A stretch of DNA of 64,000 nt from Curculioniphilus buchneri (GTDB lineage: Bacteria; Pseudomonadota; Gammaproteobacteria; Enterobacterales; Enterobacteriaceae): contig NZ_OZ193413.1 in assembly GCF_964275155.1 (NCBI RefSeq), forward strand, positions 186,001-250,000. The letters are read 5' to 3'. Shown one piece after another: positions 11,729 through 23,992 of the stretch (positions are counted from its first letter, which is position 1; every line of letters starts with the position of its first letter). The translations under genes were made by a program, and so were the position numbers. The notes under the pieces are model-generated. The model worked only from the letters and a program-made list of their open reading frames with translations. It searched no databases and had not been told where the DNA came from.

Positions 11729-11800
11729 TAAGTCAGCTGCTGCATATACAATTTTGTTACACTCATAATATTACTGATAATCTAAAGTAGAGAGAGTTTC

Positions 11801-11998
11801 ATGCCAAAAATAAAAACAGTACGCAGTGCTGAAAAACGATTTAAAAAAACAGCCTCAAATGGCTTAAAACATAAGCATGCTAACTTGCGTCATCTGCTAA
11901 CCAAAAAATCGACTAAGCGTAAACGTCATCTACGATCGAAAATAATGTTGTCAAAAGGGGATCAGCATTTAGTCGTACGTTGTCTTCCTTACATATAA
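11801..11998 (+). CDS. rpmI: 50S ribosomal protein L35
   Basis: Small basic protein of the large ribosomal subunit. The product is 65 residues, the E. coli length, and keeps [17 protein letters not shown], the KHKHANLRH core and the LVVRCLPYI end. It is preceded by GAGAG at a normal distance. In E. coli, L20 represses rpmI translation through an upstream RNA structure; I cannot verify that structure in the short 72-nt gap after infC. Confidence 0.97.
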   Translation: MPKIKTVRSAEKRFKKTASNGLKHKHANLRHLLTKKSTKRKRHLRSKIMLSKGDQHLVVRCLPYI

Positions 11999-12043
11999 GC
12001 GTTATTTTAGTAAATTTAAACAATTTTTTAAGAGGAGAAATAC

Positions 12044-12397
12044 ATGACTCGTGTAAAACGCGGTGTAGTAGCGCGTACACGTCATAAAAAGATTTTAAAA
12101 CAAGCGAAAGGTTATCAAGGTGCCCGTTCACGCGTTTACCGTGTTGCTTGCCAAGCGGTAATAAAAGCTGCCCAATATGCCTATCGTGATCGCCGACATA
12201 AAAAACGTCAATTCCGGCAGCTTTGGATCTCTCGTATCAATGCTGCAGCACGTCAAAATGGTATTTCCTACGGCTGCTTTATCCATGGCCTCAATAAAGC
12301 GTCAATTAAAATTAATCGTAAGATTCTGGCTGACGTTGCTATTTTTGAAAAATCAAACTTTTCTGTTCTAGTTGAAAGAGCAAAAAATGCCCTGTAG
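12044..12397 (+). CDS. rplT: 50S ribosomal protein L20
   Basis: Early assembly protein of the 50S subunit that binds 23S rRNA and, in E. coli, represses the rpmI-rplT operon. 117 residues (E. coli 118). The start [20 protein letters not shown], the [16 protein letters not shown] motif and the C-terminal [11 protein letters not shown] segment are conserved. AGGAG lies 7 nt before the ATG at 12044. Confidence 0.97.
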   Translation: MTRVKRGVVARTRHKKILKQAKGYQGARSRVYRVACQAVIKAAQYAYRDRRHKKRQFRQLWISRINAAARQNGISYGCFIHGLNKASIKINRKILADVAIFEKSNFSVLVERAKNAL

Positions 12398-12597
12398 CGC
12401 ATCGTATTATTTTGAAGTTAAAAATACTGGCATATTATATCCTTTTACTGGAACAGTACATTTACATAGTAAATATAATGTAATGTCTATACATTATCGA
12501 AACACTTAAATGTTAATAAAAAATAATTATCAATATATTCTGATAGTAGATGAGTCGGTTTTAATTTATCATATAGTATTTTGAATGAAGTAAACGA

Positions 12598-12618
12598 TGC
12601 TATCTTTGTACGATAGCA
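12598..12618 (+). promoter_or_regulatory. Hairpin between rplT and pheS where E. coli has the pheM attenuator
   Basis: TGCTATC (12598-12604) pairs with GATAGCA (12612-12618) over a 7-nt loop. No run of T follows and no phenylalanine-rich leader peptide can be read in the 267-nt gap, so attenuation control appears lost. The hairpin may be a remnant or chance. Confidence 0.25.
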
Positions 12619-12664
12619 AAGAATTTTATCATTAGTCGAAAATTTAAATAATGAGATCGATGCT

Positions 12665-13690
12665 ATGCGTGATGCATTTGTTCATAGTCAACTTAAAATA
12701 GAATCTATTCTTAATCTTGCAGAGTTGATTGTACAAGCTAAATTAGCTATAGCACAATCTCAAGACATAGATACGCTGGAATTAATACGAGTTAAACATT
12801 TTGGTAAGAATGGTATTTTTTCTCAAAAAATGAAAATACTTAAAAATATGAACTCGAAGGAACGTCCAGTAGCAGGTATATTAGTCAATCAAGCTAAACA
12901 AGAAATACAACAAGCTCTGACCAATCATCAATTAAATCTAAAACAAATAGAATTAAATAAGAAACTTACAACTGAGATGTTAGATGTCACGTTGCCGGGA
13001 CGGCGTATAGAAAATGGTGGACTTCACCCTATATCTCGTATTATTTCACGTATTGAACACTTTTTCTGCATGATGGGTTTTTCAATAGAAACTGGACCAG
13101 AAATTGAAGATGAGTATCATAATTTTGATGCTTTGAATATTCCTGCACATCATCCAGCTCGTACAGACCATGATACTTTTTGGCTCGGTACTACTCGACT
13201 TTTACGTACTCAGACTTCTAGTATACAAATTCGAACTATGAAGTTACAACAGCCACCCATACGTATTATTGCGTCAGGACGAGTATATCGGAATGATTAT
13301 GATCAAACTCATACTCCAATGTTTCATCAAATGGAAGGAATGATCGTTGATACCAATATTAATTTTAGTAATCTGAAAAATATATTGCACAATTTTTTAC
13401 AAAATTTCTTTGAAAAGGATTTACAGATTCGTTTTCGCCCATCCTATTTTCCGTTTACTGAACCTTCTGCTGAGGTAGATGTGCTAGGAAAACATGGTCA
13501 GTGGTTAGAGGTCCTTGGTTGTGGCATGGTACATCCTAACCTGTTACACAATGTTGCTATTGATCCGGAAATTTACTCCGGCTTTGCATTCGGTATGGGC
13601 ATAGAACGACTGGCTATGCTAAGTTACGGTATTACAGATTTGCGAATATTTTTTGAAAATGATTTGCGTTTTTTAAAACAATTTAAATAG
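12665..13690 (+). CDS. pheS: Phenylalanyl-tRNA synthetase alpha chain, with N-terminal extension
   Basis: Catalytic subunit of the alpha2beta2 class II enzyme that charges tRNA-Phe. The 341-residue frame keeps the N-terminal coiled coil and the class II core: SLPGRR-like [57 protein letters not shown] and [12 protein letters not shown]. coli PheS has 327 residues. The extra 14 precede the E. coli start: the codon aligned with the E. coli ATG is ATT at 12707. Either translation begins at the upstream ATG (12665, with GAGA about 9 nt before it) or at the ATT. pheT follows after 14 nt. Confidence 0.95.
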   Translation: MRDAFVHSQLKIESILNLAELIVQAKLAIAQSQDIDTLELIRVKHFGKNGIFSQKMKILKNMNSKERPVAGILVNQAKQEIQQALTNHQLNLKQIELNKKLTTEMLDVTLPGRRIENGGLHPISRIISRIEHFFCMMGFSIETGPEIEDEYHNFDALNIPAHHPARTDHDTFWLGTTRLLRTQTSSIQIRTMKLQQPPIRIIASGRVYRNDYDQTHTPMFHQMEGMIVDTNINFSNLKNILHNFLQNFFEKDLQIRFRPSYFPFTEPSAEVDVLGKHGQWLEVLGCGMVHPNLLHNVAIDPEIYSGFAFGMGIERLAMLSYGITDLRIFFENDLRFLKQFK

Positions 13691-13704
13691 TGTGAGATGT
13701 AGGA

Positions 13705-16113
13705 ATGAAGTTTAGTGAGCTGTGGTTACGAGAATGGGTGAATTTAAATATTGACATGAGAGCATTAACAAATCAAATGACTATGGCTGGCTTAAAAGTC
13801 GAAAATGTAGAACCAGTTACCAGTGGTTTGATTGAAAAAATGGTCATAGGTCGAATCGTAACATGCCAACAGCATCCTAATATTGATAAATGGCAAATTA
13901 CTAAAGTGGATATTGGCAGAAAACATCTATTAAATATTATTTGTAAAGCCCAGAATTGCCGTACTGATCTTCGAGTAGTTGTAGCTAATTTTGATTCGTC
14001 AATACAAAAAAACTGTAAATCTAAAATGACCAAAGCGTTTAGTGAATTTTCAGAAGGCATGCTATGTTCTTTTGAAGAATTAGGTATTGTTGGCTATTAT
14101 ACTACTAATATTATTGAATTACCTATGGATGCTCCTATTGGTTATGATGTTCAAGATTATCTTAAACTTGAAGACAATATTATTAATATTAGCGTAACAC
14201 CAAACCGTGCTGATTGCCTTAGTTTACTCGGAATTGCCCGTGATATTGCAGCATTTAATCGTATAACATTACAACAGCCAACCGTAAAGAAGGCAATCAT
14301 ATCACCAATTCCTCTCGAAAAGGACGCTATACTACCTGTCCGTGTTGATGCGCCTCATGCTTGCCCACGTTATCTTTGTCGAATAGTAAAGCATATTAAT
14401 ACTAGCGTTCTTACACCAATTTGGATGTCAGAACGACTGCGTCGTAGTGGTTTACAAGCAGTCAATGTGGTAGTAGACATTACTAATTATGTATTGCTAG
14501 AACTAGGTCAACCAATGCATGTTTTTGATCTTAAATATGTCAATGGAGGGATTGTCGTACGTAAGGCTCTCTCTGGTGAGAAGCTAATTTTATTAAATGG
14601 TAGTGAAGTTGTGCTCTCATCCGATACATTAATTATTGCTGATCACTATAAAATATTAGCACTAGCAGGGATATTAGGAGGGGCTATATCTAGTGTTAGT
14701 TCAGAAACAAAAGACATTATTTTAGAAAGTGCCTTTTTTAATCCATTAATCATAACTAACAGTGTACGCCATTATAATATACAGACTCATGCTTCTCGTC
14801 GCTATGAATATGGGGTAGATCCAAACTTGCAATTACATGCTATAGAACGAACAACTGAGTTGTTAATATCTATTTGTGGCGGTAAACCAGGATCAATTTG
14901 CAGTGTTATGACGCAATGTACACTGCCACAATTTAAAATAATTCATCTACGCCGAAATCGTTTAAATAAATTAATTGGCTATATCATACCTGATTCAGAT
15001 GTCATTGAAATTTTAACTTGTCTTGGATGCCACATTAGTCAATGTGGAACTGATTTTCAAATTGAAATACCTAGTTGGCGTTTTGATCTAACTATTGAAG
15101 AAGATATTATCGAAGAAATTATACGAATATATGGCTACGAACTCATTCCAAATACTCCTATACATATTCATCTTGCAATGCCTATACACTATGAAAAAAC
15201 TTTACCATTAACGCGTGTAAAAGAATTATTGGTAGATCGCGGTTATCAAGAAATCATTACCTATAGTTTTGTCGATCCCAAAGTACAGGCATTATTGCAT
15301 CCGCAGTTAGTACCATTGCTCTTATCTAATCCAGTGTCTCACAATATGTCTTCAATGCGATTATCATTATTCATTGGTCTTCTTAAAGCAGTAATTTATA
15401 ATCAAAATCATCAGCAGAAAAGAATTCGTTTGTTTGAAAGTGGATTATGCTTTGTTCCTGACAACATGGCCAATTTAGGAATACGTCAAGATCTTATGTT
15501 AGGAGGTGTAATTTCTGGACCGAATGTTAATGAACACTGGGACATGACATCTCAACTAGTAGACTTTTATGATATTAAAGGTGATCTTGAATCAATATTT
15601 GAGTGTAGTAGACAATTAGATGATATTGAGTTCAGAAGAAAAAATCATCCAGCACTGCATCCAGGTCAAAGTGCCGCAGCTTATATTATGGATGATCTTG
15701 TTGGATTTTTTGGCCTGATTCATCCTCAATTGGAAGCGCAATTAAATTTAAATAGCCGGACTCTAATTTTTGAATTATATTGGGAAAAGATTACCGCATG
15801 TGCTGTACCTAAAATTAATGATATTTCTCGCTTTCCAGCCAATCGAAGGGATATTGCCATAGTAGTAAAAGATAGTGTTGCTGCAGGAGATATTATTAAA
15901 GAATGTAGAAAAATTAATAAAAATCAATTAGTTGGTATTAATGTATTTGATGTGTATCGAGGTGAAGGTATAGCGAAAGGTTTTAAAAGTTTAGCAATTA
16001 GTCTAATATTGCAAGATACTACTCATACACTAGAAAAAAAGGAGATTGCCGCAACTATTGAAAAATGTGTAGCGGTATTAAAACAGCGATTCAAAGCCTC
16101 TTTGAGGGATTGA
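13705..16113 (+). CDS. pheT: Phenylalanyl-tRNA synthetase beta chain
   Basis: Non-catalytic but essential subunit carrying the editing site, a tRNA-binding EMAP/OB domain (about residues 40-150) and the C-terminal FDX anticodon-binding domain (last 100). 802 residues (E. coli 795). Visible landmarks are [31 protein letters not shown] and [14 protein letters not shown], all standard for the family. ihfA begins 4 nt after its stop, so both are surely cotranscribed. Confidence 0.97.
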   Translation: MKFSELWLREWVNLNIDMRALTNQMTMAGLKVENVEPVTSGLIEKMVIGRIVTCQQHPNIDKWQITKVDIGRKHLLNIICKAQNCRTDLRVVVANFDSSIQKNCKSKMTKAFSEFSEGMLCSFEELGIVGYYTTNIIELPMDAPIGYDVQDYLKLEDNIINISVTPNRADCLSLLGIARDIAAFNRITLQQPTVKKAIISPIPLEKDAILPVRVDAPHACPRYLCRIVKHINTSVLTPIWMSERLRRSGLQAVNVVVDITNYVLLELGQPMHVFDLKYVNGGIVVRKALSGEKLILLNGSEVVLSSDTLIIADHYKILALAGILGGAISSVSSETKDIILESAFFNPLIITNSVRHYNIQTHASRRYEYGVDPNLQLHAIERTTELLISICGGKPGSICSVMTQCTLPQFKIIHLRRNRLNKLIGYIIPDSDVIEILTCLGCHISQCGTDFQIEIPSWRFDLTIEEDIIEEIIRIYGYELIPNTPIHIHLAMPIHYEKTLPLTRVKELLVDRGYQEIITYSFVDPKVQALLHPQLVPLLLSNPVSHNMSSMRLSLFIGLLKAVIYNQNHQQKRIRLFESGLCFVPDNMANLGIRQDLMLGGVISGPNVNEHWDMTSQLVDFYDIKGDLESIFECSRQLDDIEFRRKNHPALHPGQSAAAYIMDDLVGFFGLIHPQLEAQLNLNSRTLIFELYWEKITACAVPKINDISRFPANRRDIAIVVKDSVAAGDIIKECRKINKNQLVGINVFDVYRGEGIAKGFKSLAISLILQDTTHTLEKKEIAATIEKCVAVLKQRFKASLRD

Positions 16114-16117
16114 AGTT

Positions 16118-16459
16118 ATGGTACTTACTAAAGCTGAAATGTCAGAATACTTATTTGAAATGCTGAGATTAAAAAAACGGGATGCCAAAGAAATTATAGA
16201 ATTATTTTTTGAAGAATTACGACAAGCATTAGAAAATGGTGAGCAAGTAAAATTATCAGGTTTCGGTAATTTTGATTTACGGGATAAAAATCAACGACCA
16301 GGACGTAATCCTAAAACAGGTAAAGACATTCCGATTACCGCCCGTCGAGTAGTCATCTTTCGTCCTGGACAAAAGTTAAAAAACCGAATTGAGAATACTG
16401 CAACACATTCGAAAAATGAATTAAAAATAAATAAGATAATCAAGAAAAATTTGTTTTAA
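16118..16459 (+). CDS. ihfA: Integration host factor alpha subunit
   Basis: DNA-bending architectural protein, normally a heterodimer with IHF-beta (not in the window). The body matches E. coli almost residue for residue, with [20 protein letters not shown] forming the beta arms that enter the minor groove and [15 protein letters not shown] after it. The product is 113 residues versus 99: the C terminus carries an extra lysine- and asparagine-rich tail after IENTA, probably from loss of the old stop. It closes the pheST operon as in E. coli. Confidence 0.95.
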   Translation: MVLTKAEMSEYLFEMLRLKKRDAKEIIELFFEELRQALENGEQVKLSGFGNFDLRDKNQRPGRNPKTGKDIPITARRVVIFRPGQKLKNRIENTATHSKNELKINKIIKKNLF

Positions 16460-16868
16460 ATAAAATTTTATTATATGTACTAATTTAATATTTAAACTAT
16501 TAAGTACAAGTACAGTATTATATTATTAGAAATATTATTTTGATGTGTGTTCATAAGGTTTTATACTCCTAAAAGTTTATACAATACTTGTGAGAATAAT
16601 AAGGCAAGTATATATTTATCAAATTGATACTATTAATATTCTTTTAATATTCTTTAACAATCAACTTCAGTATATTGCATGATTAAACAATTGTTCTTTA
16701 CATGTTAATTGAATTAAAAATTACATTTTAAATCAGCTCTAATAAAGTTAGATGCTAGAAAATATTTAATTTGTCTAGTTTTCGATAAGTTCTAAGCTTT
16801 TATTGAAAACGTAATCATTCTAGATGAATGGTAGGTAATCAGGGCAATTAAATTTAGTACTGTTGTTC
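16460..16868. other. Non-coding gap between convergent ihfA and ribB
   Basis: 409 nt of AT-rich DNA. No gene, tRNA or convincing terminator seen; btuC, which follows ihfA in E. coli, is not recognisable. Confidence 0.65.
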
Positions 16869-17513
16869 TCAGTAAGGATGAGTTAATCGATATAGCATCA
16901 GATCTTTGATGGTTAGTACTGGCATATTATAACGATGAGCAAAAGCAACGATCTCTGGTGCATGTGCCATGGTACCGTCATCATTCATTACTTCACTTAA
17001 TACACCTGTCGGTTTTAAACCTGAAAGAATAGTTAAATCTACTGCTGCTTCGGTATGTCCTTGTCTTACTAATACGCCGCTAGCGTGAGCACAGAGAGGA
17101 AAAATATGTCCAGGACGGTTAAGATCGGATGGTTTTGCATTATGTTTAATTGCAGCTTGAATGGTTGTTAAACGATCGGCAGCAGAAACACCAGTAGTAA
17201 TCCCTCGTGCAGCTTCAATGGTAACAGTAAATGGAGTTTGATAATGATTAGTATTATATTCTACCATCATCGGCAATGCTAATTGCTTCCGGAGTACTTC
17301 AGTAAGACATAAACAAACAATACCACTGCCGTGGCGAATAGTTAGTGCCATTTGTTCAATAGTCATATTTTCTGCTGCAAAAATTAGATCTCCTTCATTT
17401 TCACGATCTTCATCGTCAAGCACTAAGACACCGCGACCATTTCGAAGAGCATGTAATGCATTTTCTACACGTTGAAATGGTGAACCAAATTCAGAGATCA
17501 TTATCTGATTCAT
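16869..17513 (-). CDS. ribB: 3,4-dihydroxy-2-butanone 4-phosphate synthase
   Basis: Converts ribulose 5-phosphate to the four-carbon precursor of riboflavin; RibH uses its product. I start at ATG 17513 ([20 protein letters not shown]) rather than 33 nt upstream, since AAGGTG lies 9 nt before it and it matches the E. coli N terminus. The product has 214 residues (E. coli 217). [13 protein letters not shown] carries the metal and substrate acids, HGSGIVC and NRPGHIFPL follow, and GHTEAAVDL supplies the second metal ligand. E. coli ribB is under an FMN riboswitch; I cannot find its conserved boxes in the 290 nt upstream. Confidence 0.96.
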   Translation of the reverse strand: MNQIMISEFGSPFQRVENALHALRNGRGVLVLDDEDRENEGDLIFAAENMTIEQMALTIRHGSGIVCLCLTEVLRKQLALPMMVEYNTNHYQTPFTVTIEAARGITTGVSAADRLTTIQAAIKHNAKPSDLNRPGHIFPLCAHASGVLVRQGHTEAAVDLTILSGLKPTGVLSEVMNDDGTMAHAPEIVAFAHRYNMPVLTIKDLMLYRLTHPY

Positions 17514-17803
17514 GATAAATAACACCTTATAATTGATACGGGGCACAAGAAAAAGATAGATTTAGTTGCATTTGAACCATTGAAAAAATTAAATAAGGGA
17601 TTAATATATCCATAATCTATTTTAGATATTTTAGCTATGTTCATAAAACAATAGAATATACACGCGCATCTTATTTTATAATCATCAGTTATACTATAAA
17701 ATTAATCTGATATTGAGGCAATGAACCGATTGAGTATTTTAATTGTTTTTTTAAATTTAAATTATTATGCTTAACCTATTCCGTTTTTTTAAGGAAACTG
17801 ATA

Positions 17804-18220
17804 ATGTTTGATCTAAACAAGCTTGGACAAATTGCACGTCAAATTCAAGAATCTTTACCAAAAAGTTTCCAAGATTTAGACAAAAACATAGAAATAGCAC
17901 TTTACCAAATACTAAAAAATCAATTTAATCGTATGCACTTGGTTAGTCGAGAAGAATTCGATACACAACATCAAATATTATTGCATATATGTGAAAAATT
18001 TAATCAAATTGAAGTACGCATTAATGCTATAGAAACTATATTAAAAGACAATGTAGTTAGTGTCCAGCCGAAATGTGAAGACAAATCTGTCGATTTAATA
18101 GAAGATGAAGTAAAAGATGACAAAGATAATAACAATATATCTATTATTAATAACAGCAGCGTTGATTCGCATCAAAACACATGTATTGATAATACAAATT
18201 TATCACCAAATAAGGAGTAA
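17804..18220 (+). CDS. ubiK: UbiK (YqiC) accessory factor for ubiquinone synthesis, with acidic tail
   Basis: Small BMFP-family coiled-coil protein that, in E. coli, assists aerobic ubiquinone biosynthesis with UbiJ. The first 85 residues fit the family: FDLNKLGQIARQIQESLP at the N terminus and LVSREEFDTQ in the middle, followed by a heptad-like helix (KFNQIEVRINAIETIL). E. coli YqiC is about 96 residues; this one is 138, because the C terminus runs on as an acidic, asparagine/serine-rich stretch of low complexity. Divergent from ribB, as in E. coli. AAGGA lies 8-9 nt before the ATG. Confidence 0.85.
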   Translation: MFDLNKLGQIARQIQESLPKSFQDLDKNIEIALYQILKNQFNRMHLVSREEFDTQHQILLHICEKFNQIEVRINAIETILKDNVVSVQPKCEDKSVDLIEDEVKDDKDNNNISIINNSSVDSHQNTCIDNTNLSPNKE

Positions 18221-18308
18221 GTTTACTATGCTAATATATTGTCACAGACAGCTCATGATCGCTTATAATTAGAAATTGTGCATTAACATGCTTTAAACAA
18301 GATTAGTT

Positions 18309-19736
18309 TTATTTTTTGTTTTTGATAGTATTAATAATATTAGTTGTAGAGCATCCATATTTGAAATTTAGTGTTTTTACATTGCCTCCATTAGCCAATA
18401 CTATTTCACTGCCAGCAATTGTATCAAGTTGATGATCTCCGCCTTTAACTAAAAAATCAGGTAAAAGATTACTAATTATACGTTTAGGCGTATCTTCATT
18501 AAAGGGTACTACCCAATCTACTACTTTTAAAGCTGACAGAACGGCCATGCGCTGAGCTAGTGGATTCACTGGACGGCTATCACCTTTTAAGCGTTTTGTA
18601 GATTCGTCGCTATTTACAGCAACAATAAGCCGTTCGCCCAATCTACGAGCATTGGATAGGTAACTGACATGGCCTTCATGAAGAATATCAAAAATACCAT
18701 TCGTCATTACTATTTTTTCACCACGCTTACGTGCTAACGTAAGCGCATATTTTAATTCACATTCAGTCATCACACCCAACCTGATTTTAACATGACTTCG
18801 AATAGCAGATTCTAGCTCAACAGAACTGACAATAGATGTACCTAATTTTCCTACTACTACTCCTGCCGCAGTATTAGCTAAGAAACAAGATTTTTCTAAA
18901 TTATTTCCGGCAGCTAACGATGCTGCTAGTACTCCAATAACCGTGTCTCCTGCTCCGGTAACATCGTATACTTCCTGAGTCTGTGTTTCTAGATATAATG
19001 GATTTTTTTTTGGTTGTAATAGGATCATACCTTTTTCTGAACGAGTAATTAACAATGCTGACAATTTATTATCGAAAATAAGTTTCATACCACGTTTGAA
19101 TAATGTCTTTTCATCTTTACAAGGTCCTACTACAGCTTCAAACTCGGATAAGTTAGGTGTTAGTAGTGTTGCACCTCGATATCGATTGAAATCAATTCCC
19201 TTTGGATCAATTAGCACTGGAACATTAGCGTCACGTGCAAGAGTAATGATTTCTTGTACGTAAGACAATGAACCCTTTTTATAATCAGAAAGTACTAGAG
19301 CATTAGCTTGTGGTAAAGCCAATTGAATTCGTTCCAGTAAAAGAATTGCATCAAGATCATCAAAATTTTTTTCAAAATCTAATCGCATGAGTTGTTGATT
19401 ACGTGATAGTATTCGTAGTTTTATAATGGTGGAATGGGTAGCAATAGCAATAAAATTACAGGTAACATTCATTTTCCTTAGGAGAGTATTTAAAGTCTGA
19501 GCAGCATCATCAATTCCTGTTAATCCAATTAAATGTGCATGAGCACCCAGCGCAGCAATATTCATTGCGACGTTGGCCGCACCGCCAGGTCGTTCTTCAA
19601 TAGTATTTATTTTTACGATGGGTACTGGTGCTTCTGTGGAAATCAAGTTACTGGAACCATACCAGTACCGATCTAACATAACATCACCTACAATAAGTAT
19701 ATTTGCTTGTTGGAAATCAGGAAAGGTAACTGTCAT
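18309..19736 (-). CDS. hldE: Bifunctional heptose 7-phosphate kinase / heptose 1-phosphate adenylyltransferase
   Basis: Performs two steps of ADP-heptose synthesis for the LPS inner core. 475 residues (E. coli 477), both domains complete. The N-terminal ribokinase-like domain has [11 protein letters not shown] near residue 50 and VTGAGDT at 259-265 (catalytic Asp264). The C-terminal nucleotidyltransferase has [12 protein letters not shown] with the HxGH motif at 353-356. GGAGA lies 7 nt before the ATG. Its retention with both active sites indicates the cell still makes heptosylated LPS; other hld and waa genes are outside the window. Confidence 0.97.
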   Translation of the reverse strand: MTVTFPDFQQANILIVGDVMLDRYWYGSSNLISTEAPVPIVKINTIEERPGGAANVAMNIAALGAHAHLIGLTGIDDAAQTLNTLLRKMNVTCNFIAIATHSTIIKLRILSRNQQLMRLDFEKNFDDLDAILLLERIQLALPQANALVLSDYKKGSLSYVQEIITLARDANVPVLIDPKGIDFNRYRGATLLTPNLSEFEAVVGPCKDEKTLFKRGMKLIFDNKLSALLITRSEKGMILLQPKKNPLYLETQTQEVYDVTGAGDTVIGVLAASLAAGNNLEKSCFLANTAAGVVVGKLGTSIVSSVELESAIRSHVKIRLGVMTECELKYALTLARKRGEKIVMTNGIFDILHEGHVSYLSNARRLGERLIVAVNSDESTKRLKGDSRPVNPLAQRMAVLSALKVVDWVVPFNEDTPKRIISNLLPDFLVKGGDHQLDTIAGSEIVLANGGNVKTLNFKYGCSTTNIINTIKNKK

Positions 19737-21932
19737 TATCTTTCTCCACAGAGGTTTATTTTATAAAAATGCTATTTTTATTTATAAAGTATATTTTTTC
19801 TATTGTGTTGTTGAAAATTAAATGACAAAGATACTATCTTTACATCTTTATTCCATCTTATTAAAATACATGTAATTTAATAAAATTATTGATTTTAGAA
19901 ACACACAACACATTGTTTTTCTAATTTTGATTTACCGATAATTGGACAAAGTACTAAAATTCAATAAGAACATGTATTATATTTTTGATATATAATACAA
20001 TTTCTAAAAACTACACATATTATGATCATAAATAATAAATTTATAATTTATACGCTAAATAACAAGCATTCTTTTTTTATTGTAAACAACGTAATAGTAT
20101 TATTACTTATGTTATAATTAAATATTAACACTTATAGCTTATATATCTATTTTAATGATAAAAATTTATTTCATCGAGAGTTAAAAAATTGTAAAATTTG
20201 ATACATGTGTCTTTTAGTTTTATACTATAAAGTGTATTAAGATTACGTGACTATACAAATTATGTATTAAAATAATCATTAAATTATATCGTTAGAAATT
20301 AATAAAATAAACATAGATTCAATTTACTCTAATCTTTCTACATCCTACATCTAATTTCTATTAGATTTTTAGTATTGTAAAATACTAATAAGCGATAAAG
20401 TGTATAATTTTTATGTGTCATCGCACAAAAAATCGTTACTAATGTATAATTATTATTTACATTTTAATATTTAAGTAAAATTCCTAAAAATATAAATAGA
20501 GATACATTGATATTTACATGTTTTTAGTTAGGTTAGTCGATTCTGTTAATACTTTCATAGTTCGATCATAAGTATCGCTTAATGTCAAATTTTCTGATTA
20601 TAATACTAAGTAATTGTAGTATTTTAATCTTGTTCACTTAAAACACGTCATCGTAACTATAAATTTATTATGTTCGTGAGGCAATACGTTTTAGTTGGAA
20701 TATTTTGGTATTCATAATTTAATATTGATTGTTTTATATTGTAAAAACTAGTTTCTAGTATAATAAGTGAAATGCGATATCTTAGCTAAGAAAATGAAAT
20801 GTGTATTACATATTAAGTATATTTTGCTATAATTTAATATAAAATACATATTTAATTTTTAAAAAATTTGATTTCATGTTCTTTTAAATCAAATTTTTTA
20901 ATTGATAAAAGATTGCATATGAATACCATTATTTTTATTGATTTTTATTAATTAATATGCAGGTATATATTACTTTAAATCTAAATATATATTTCATATA
21001 AATAAACTAAAATAATAAATTAATTCATTAATTACACATGGTGTGTAGCTTCTTATAGCCTATTAAAATCCACCAATAATATTTTATGATTATTTAAATA
21101 TGTTATTGTGCAGTGACTAGAAGAAATTTTAGTAATAAAAATGTATTACTTTAATATGATTAATCTAAGATTAATTTTATCTCCACCATTGTCACATTAT
21201 AACATATATTCTATAAATTGGTATTTAGATATAACTTTACAATGGAAATATTGCCATCTCAATACATTGAATTTTATTCATATTTCATGAAATAGCTTAA
21301 CGAAACCATTAATTTTGTATTGTATGTAAGCATAAAAAATAAGATTCATATCTTGCATTATATAAAGTTAAAGATTAATTAACTTAAACAAAGTACAGTA
21401 TTAAAAATTAAAATACTGTAAAATAGCCACTAGCTTATACATAATATTTCATATTGATTAAATACTATTTGAGTTCAAAATCCATATCATATGTGTGTAT
21501 AGTACAGCATAATGATAATTATCAATATAATATTATTATTGAATAGTTACGAATAAAACTAATTGTATTTTCACTGAAATTAGGGACAAATATTTAACAT
21601 AATAGTTATACTCACCATTGGTTGGTGGTACATATTAACTATACACAACATTATAAAAATAAAAAATTTTTATTTTTATCTCAGTTTTGATTGATTCAAA
21701 TTATTTGTCATTAAATAATCTAAATTTAAGTATAATACTAGCGTTTGTTGACTATATTCGATACTTTTATTAACTCCGATAAATCTAATATTTTTTGCTT
21801 AATATATACATATACAGTTATGTGGCAATATATAAATAAAATATAACTGAAAAGATGCATTCTAAAATAGAATGTCACTTATATAGTAGTGTTTAAAAAT
21901 TAAAGTTATCTTTATATTGTCAGGAGATGAAT
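19737..21932. other. 2.2-kb non-coding desert between hldE and cca
   Basis: Extremely AT-rich throughout with dense stops on both strands. glnE lies next to hldE in E. coli but nothing resembling it remains. I saw no RNA gene or terminator I could defend. Confidence 0.7.
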
Positions 21933-23168
21933 GTGAAGAAATATTTAGTTGGAGGCGCTGTACGTGACAGTTTGTTACGAGTTCCTATAAAAGAACGTGA
22001 TTGGGTCGTAGTAGGATCAACTCCACAAGAAATGTTAGCAGAAGGTTATCAACAAGTCGGTAAAGATTTTCCAGTATTTCTTCATCCAAAAAGCTATGAA
22101 GAATATGCATTAGCTCGTACAGAACGCAAATTAGGTCATGGATATACTGGTTTTTCTTGCTATACTTCATCAAAAGTAACGTTGGAAGAGGATCTTTGTC
22201 GACGTGATCTCACTATTAATGCTATAGCCCGAGACGAACAAGGCAATTTAGTTGATCCCTATCAAGGACAGCAAGATATCACATTTCGCCGATTACGCCA
22301 TATTTCTAATGCTTTTAGAGATGATCCTTTACGGGTGTTGCGTACAGCACGTTTTGCTGCAAGCTTTGCTCATCTTAATTTTGTTATTGTACCAGAAACT
22401 TTATCTCTTATGCAACAGATGCGCAACGAGCTATTTTTTTTGACTCCTGAACGAGTATGGAAAGAAACGGAACGGGCGCTGTTAACTCAAAATCCACAAG
22501 TATACTTTCAGGTACTACGCGATTGTGGTGCATTGAAAATCTTATTTCCGGAAATAGATGCATTATTTGGTATTCCTGCTCCAAAAAAATGGCATCCTGA
22601 GATTGATACTGGACAGCATACTTTAATGACTGTATCAATCTCAGCTCAATTATCAAATGATATTGAAGTACGCTTCGCTGCACTGTCTCATGATTTAGGT
22701 AAAGCGTTAACTCCAAGTAAATTATGGCCTCAGCATCATGGTCATGGTCCTGCTGGTGTAAAACTAATAGAAAACCTATGCCAACGATTAAAAATACCTA
22801 GTTCAATACGTGAACTCGCAATAGTTGTTACAAAATATCATGATTTGTTGCATAATGCAGACAAATTATCGCCCAAAGCTTTAATTAAACTTTTCAATGC
22901 TATTGACGTATGGCGACGACCAGAACGTCTTGAAAAAATAATCTTAGTTAGTGAATCCGACGCTCGTGGACGTACCGGATTTGAAAATTATTCATATTTT
23001 CAAGGAGATTATTTACGACAAGCCTATCAAATATCACGTTCTGTTACTGCATATGAAGTAATAGAAGCCGGCTTTCATGGAATGCATATCAGTTCTGAAC
23101 TGATGTATAGACGACAGCATGCATTAGCTAGCTGGCGAAAAGAGTGGATAAAAAACAGTAATTTATGA
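21933..23168 (+). CDS. cca: CCA-adding tRNA nucleotidyltransferase with HD domain
   Basis: Adds or repairs the 3' CCA of tRNAs. I prefer GTG 21933 ([12 protein letters not shown], as in E. coli MKIYLVGG) over ATG 21927, because AGGAG abuts the ATG directly but is 6 nt from the GTG. 411 residues (E. coli 412). The nucleotidyltransferase domain has GGAVRD and the RDWVVVG catalytic acids, then RRDLTINA and the EDPLRVLR-like [14 protein letters not shown] block. The C-terminal HD phosphohydrolase region is kept ([19 protein letters not shown]). Especially relevant here because two of the three tRNA genes in the window lack an encoded CCA. Confidence 0.96.
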   Translation: MKKYLVGGAVRDSLLRVPIKERDWVVVGSTPQEMLAEGYQQVGKDFPVFLHPKSYEEYALARTERKLGHGYTGFSCYTSSKVTLEEDLCRRDLTINAIARDEQGNLVDPYQGQQDITFRRLRHISNAFRDDPLRVLRTARFAASFAHLNFVIVPETLSLMQQMRNELFFLTPERVWKETERALLTQNPQVYFQVLRDCGALKILFPEIDALFGIPAPKKWHPEIDTGQHTLMTVSISAQLSNDIEVRFAALSHDLGKALTPSKLWPQHHGHGPAGVKLIENLCQRLKIPSSIRELAIVVTKYHDLLHNADKLSPKALIKLFNAIDVWRRPERLEKIILVSESDARGRTGFENYSYFQGDYLRQAYQISRSVTAYEVIEAGFHGMHISSELMYRRQHALASWRKEWIKNSNL

Positions 23169-23704
23169 TAGTAAAATAGACTCGATTAATATTTTTTAAA
23201 TTGAACCAACGTTCAAAAACGCTCATAGTAGAAATAAATGAATTTGAAGTGATCGTATATTTTTATACTATTACAGGTAATAAATTATTAACGATTGACG
23301 TTCTTTTATCTAAAAACATCTTTTATTTTTAAGTAAAGTAAAATACTTTTACGTCAGTGAATATTAATATCGTTTAATCATGGCCATTTTATTTTGAATG
23401 AGTTTTAGATGTAGATAGCTGCTCTATTTTATTATGGAATAATATATCAAATAGCTTAGCTTGATATATTAAAATGAAACAATATACACGTGCTGTACTT
23501 TTATTTTATTATGAATACAATAATATTAACTCAATGTAGTTTAATATAATAAAATATAAAAATATTTATTCATTTTCAGTTGTTTCATTACATCCATAAT
23601 ATATATAATATCCCAATCTTGCATTATTAAGTATAGTGACATGTGTTGATTTTATTTTTTTAAAATATATCTTTTGGATTAAATGTGATTTTATGGAGTA
23701 AAAT
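23169..23704. other. Non-coding gap between cca and rplY
   Basis: No gene seen. It holds a perfect 10-bp inverted repeat (AATATATCAA 23441-23450 with TTGATATATT 23461-23470, 10-nt loop), which in DNA this AT-rich could arise by chance. Confidence 0.65.
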
Positions 23705-23992
23705 ATGTTAACTATTAACGCTGACATCCGTAAAAAAAAAGGAACAAGAGCCAGTCGTCGCTTACGTTTTACAAACAGAGTGCCTGCTATTGTATATGGC
23801 GGCATCGAAGGTTCGATTGCAATCGAATTAGATCAAAATGCAATATTAAACAACCAAACTAAGGAGAATTTTTATAGCCAAATTTTGGCATTAATCATTG
23901 ATGGTATAATGACTACAGTAAAAGTTCAATCGATACAGCGTCATCCATTTAAACCGAAACTAATACATATCGACTTTATTCGTCTTGTATAA
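23705..23992 (+). CDS. rplY: 50S ribosomal protein L25
   Basis: 5S rRNA-binding protein of the large subunit, short (single-domain) enterobacterial form without the CTC extension. 95 residues (E. coli 94). Recognisable blocks are GTRASRRLRFTNRVPAIVYGG and KVQSIQRHPFKPKLIHIDFIR. GGAG lies 7 nt before the ATG. Stands alone, as in E. coli. Confidence 0.95.
   Translation: MLTINADIRKKKGTRASRRLRFTNRVPAIVYGGIEGSIAIELDQNAILNNQTKENFYSQILALIIDGIMTTVKVQSIQRHPFKPKLIHIDFIRLV

Noticed and set aside
17514..17803. FMN riboswitch ahead of ribB
   Set aside because: I could not find the conserved boxes in either orientation; reported only as an absence to be checked with a covariance model.
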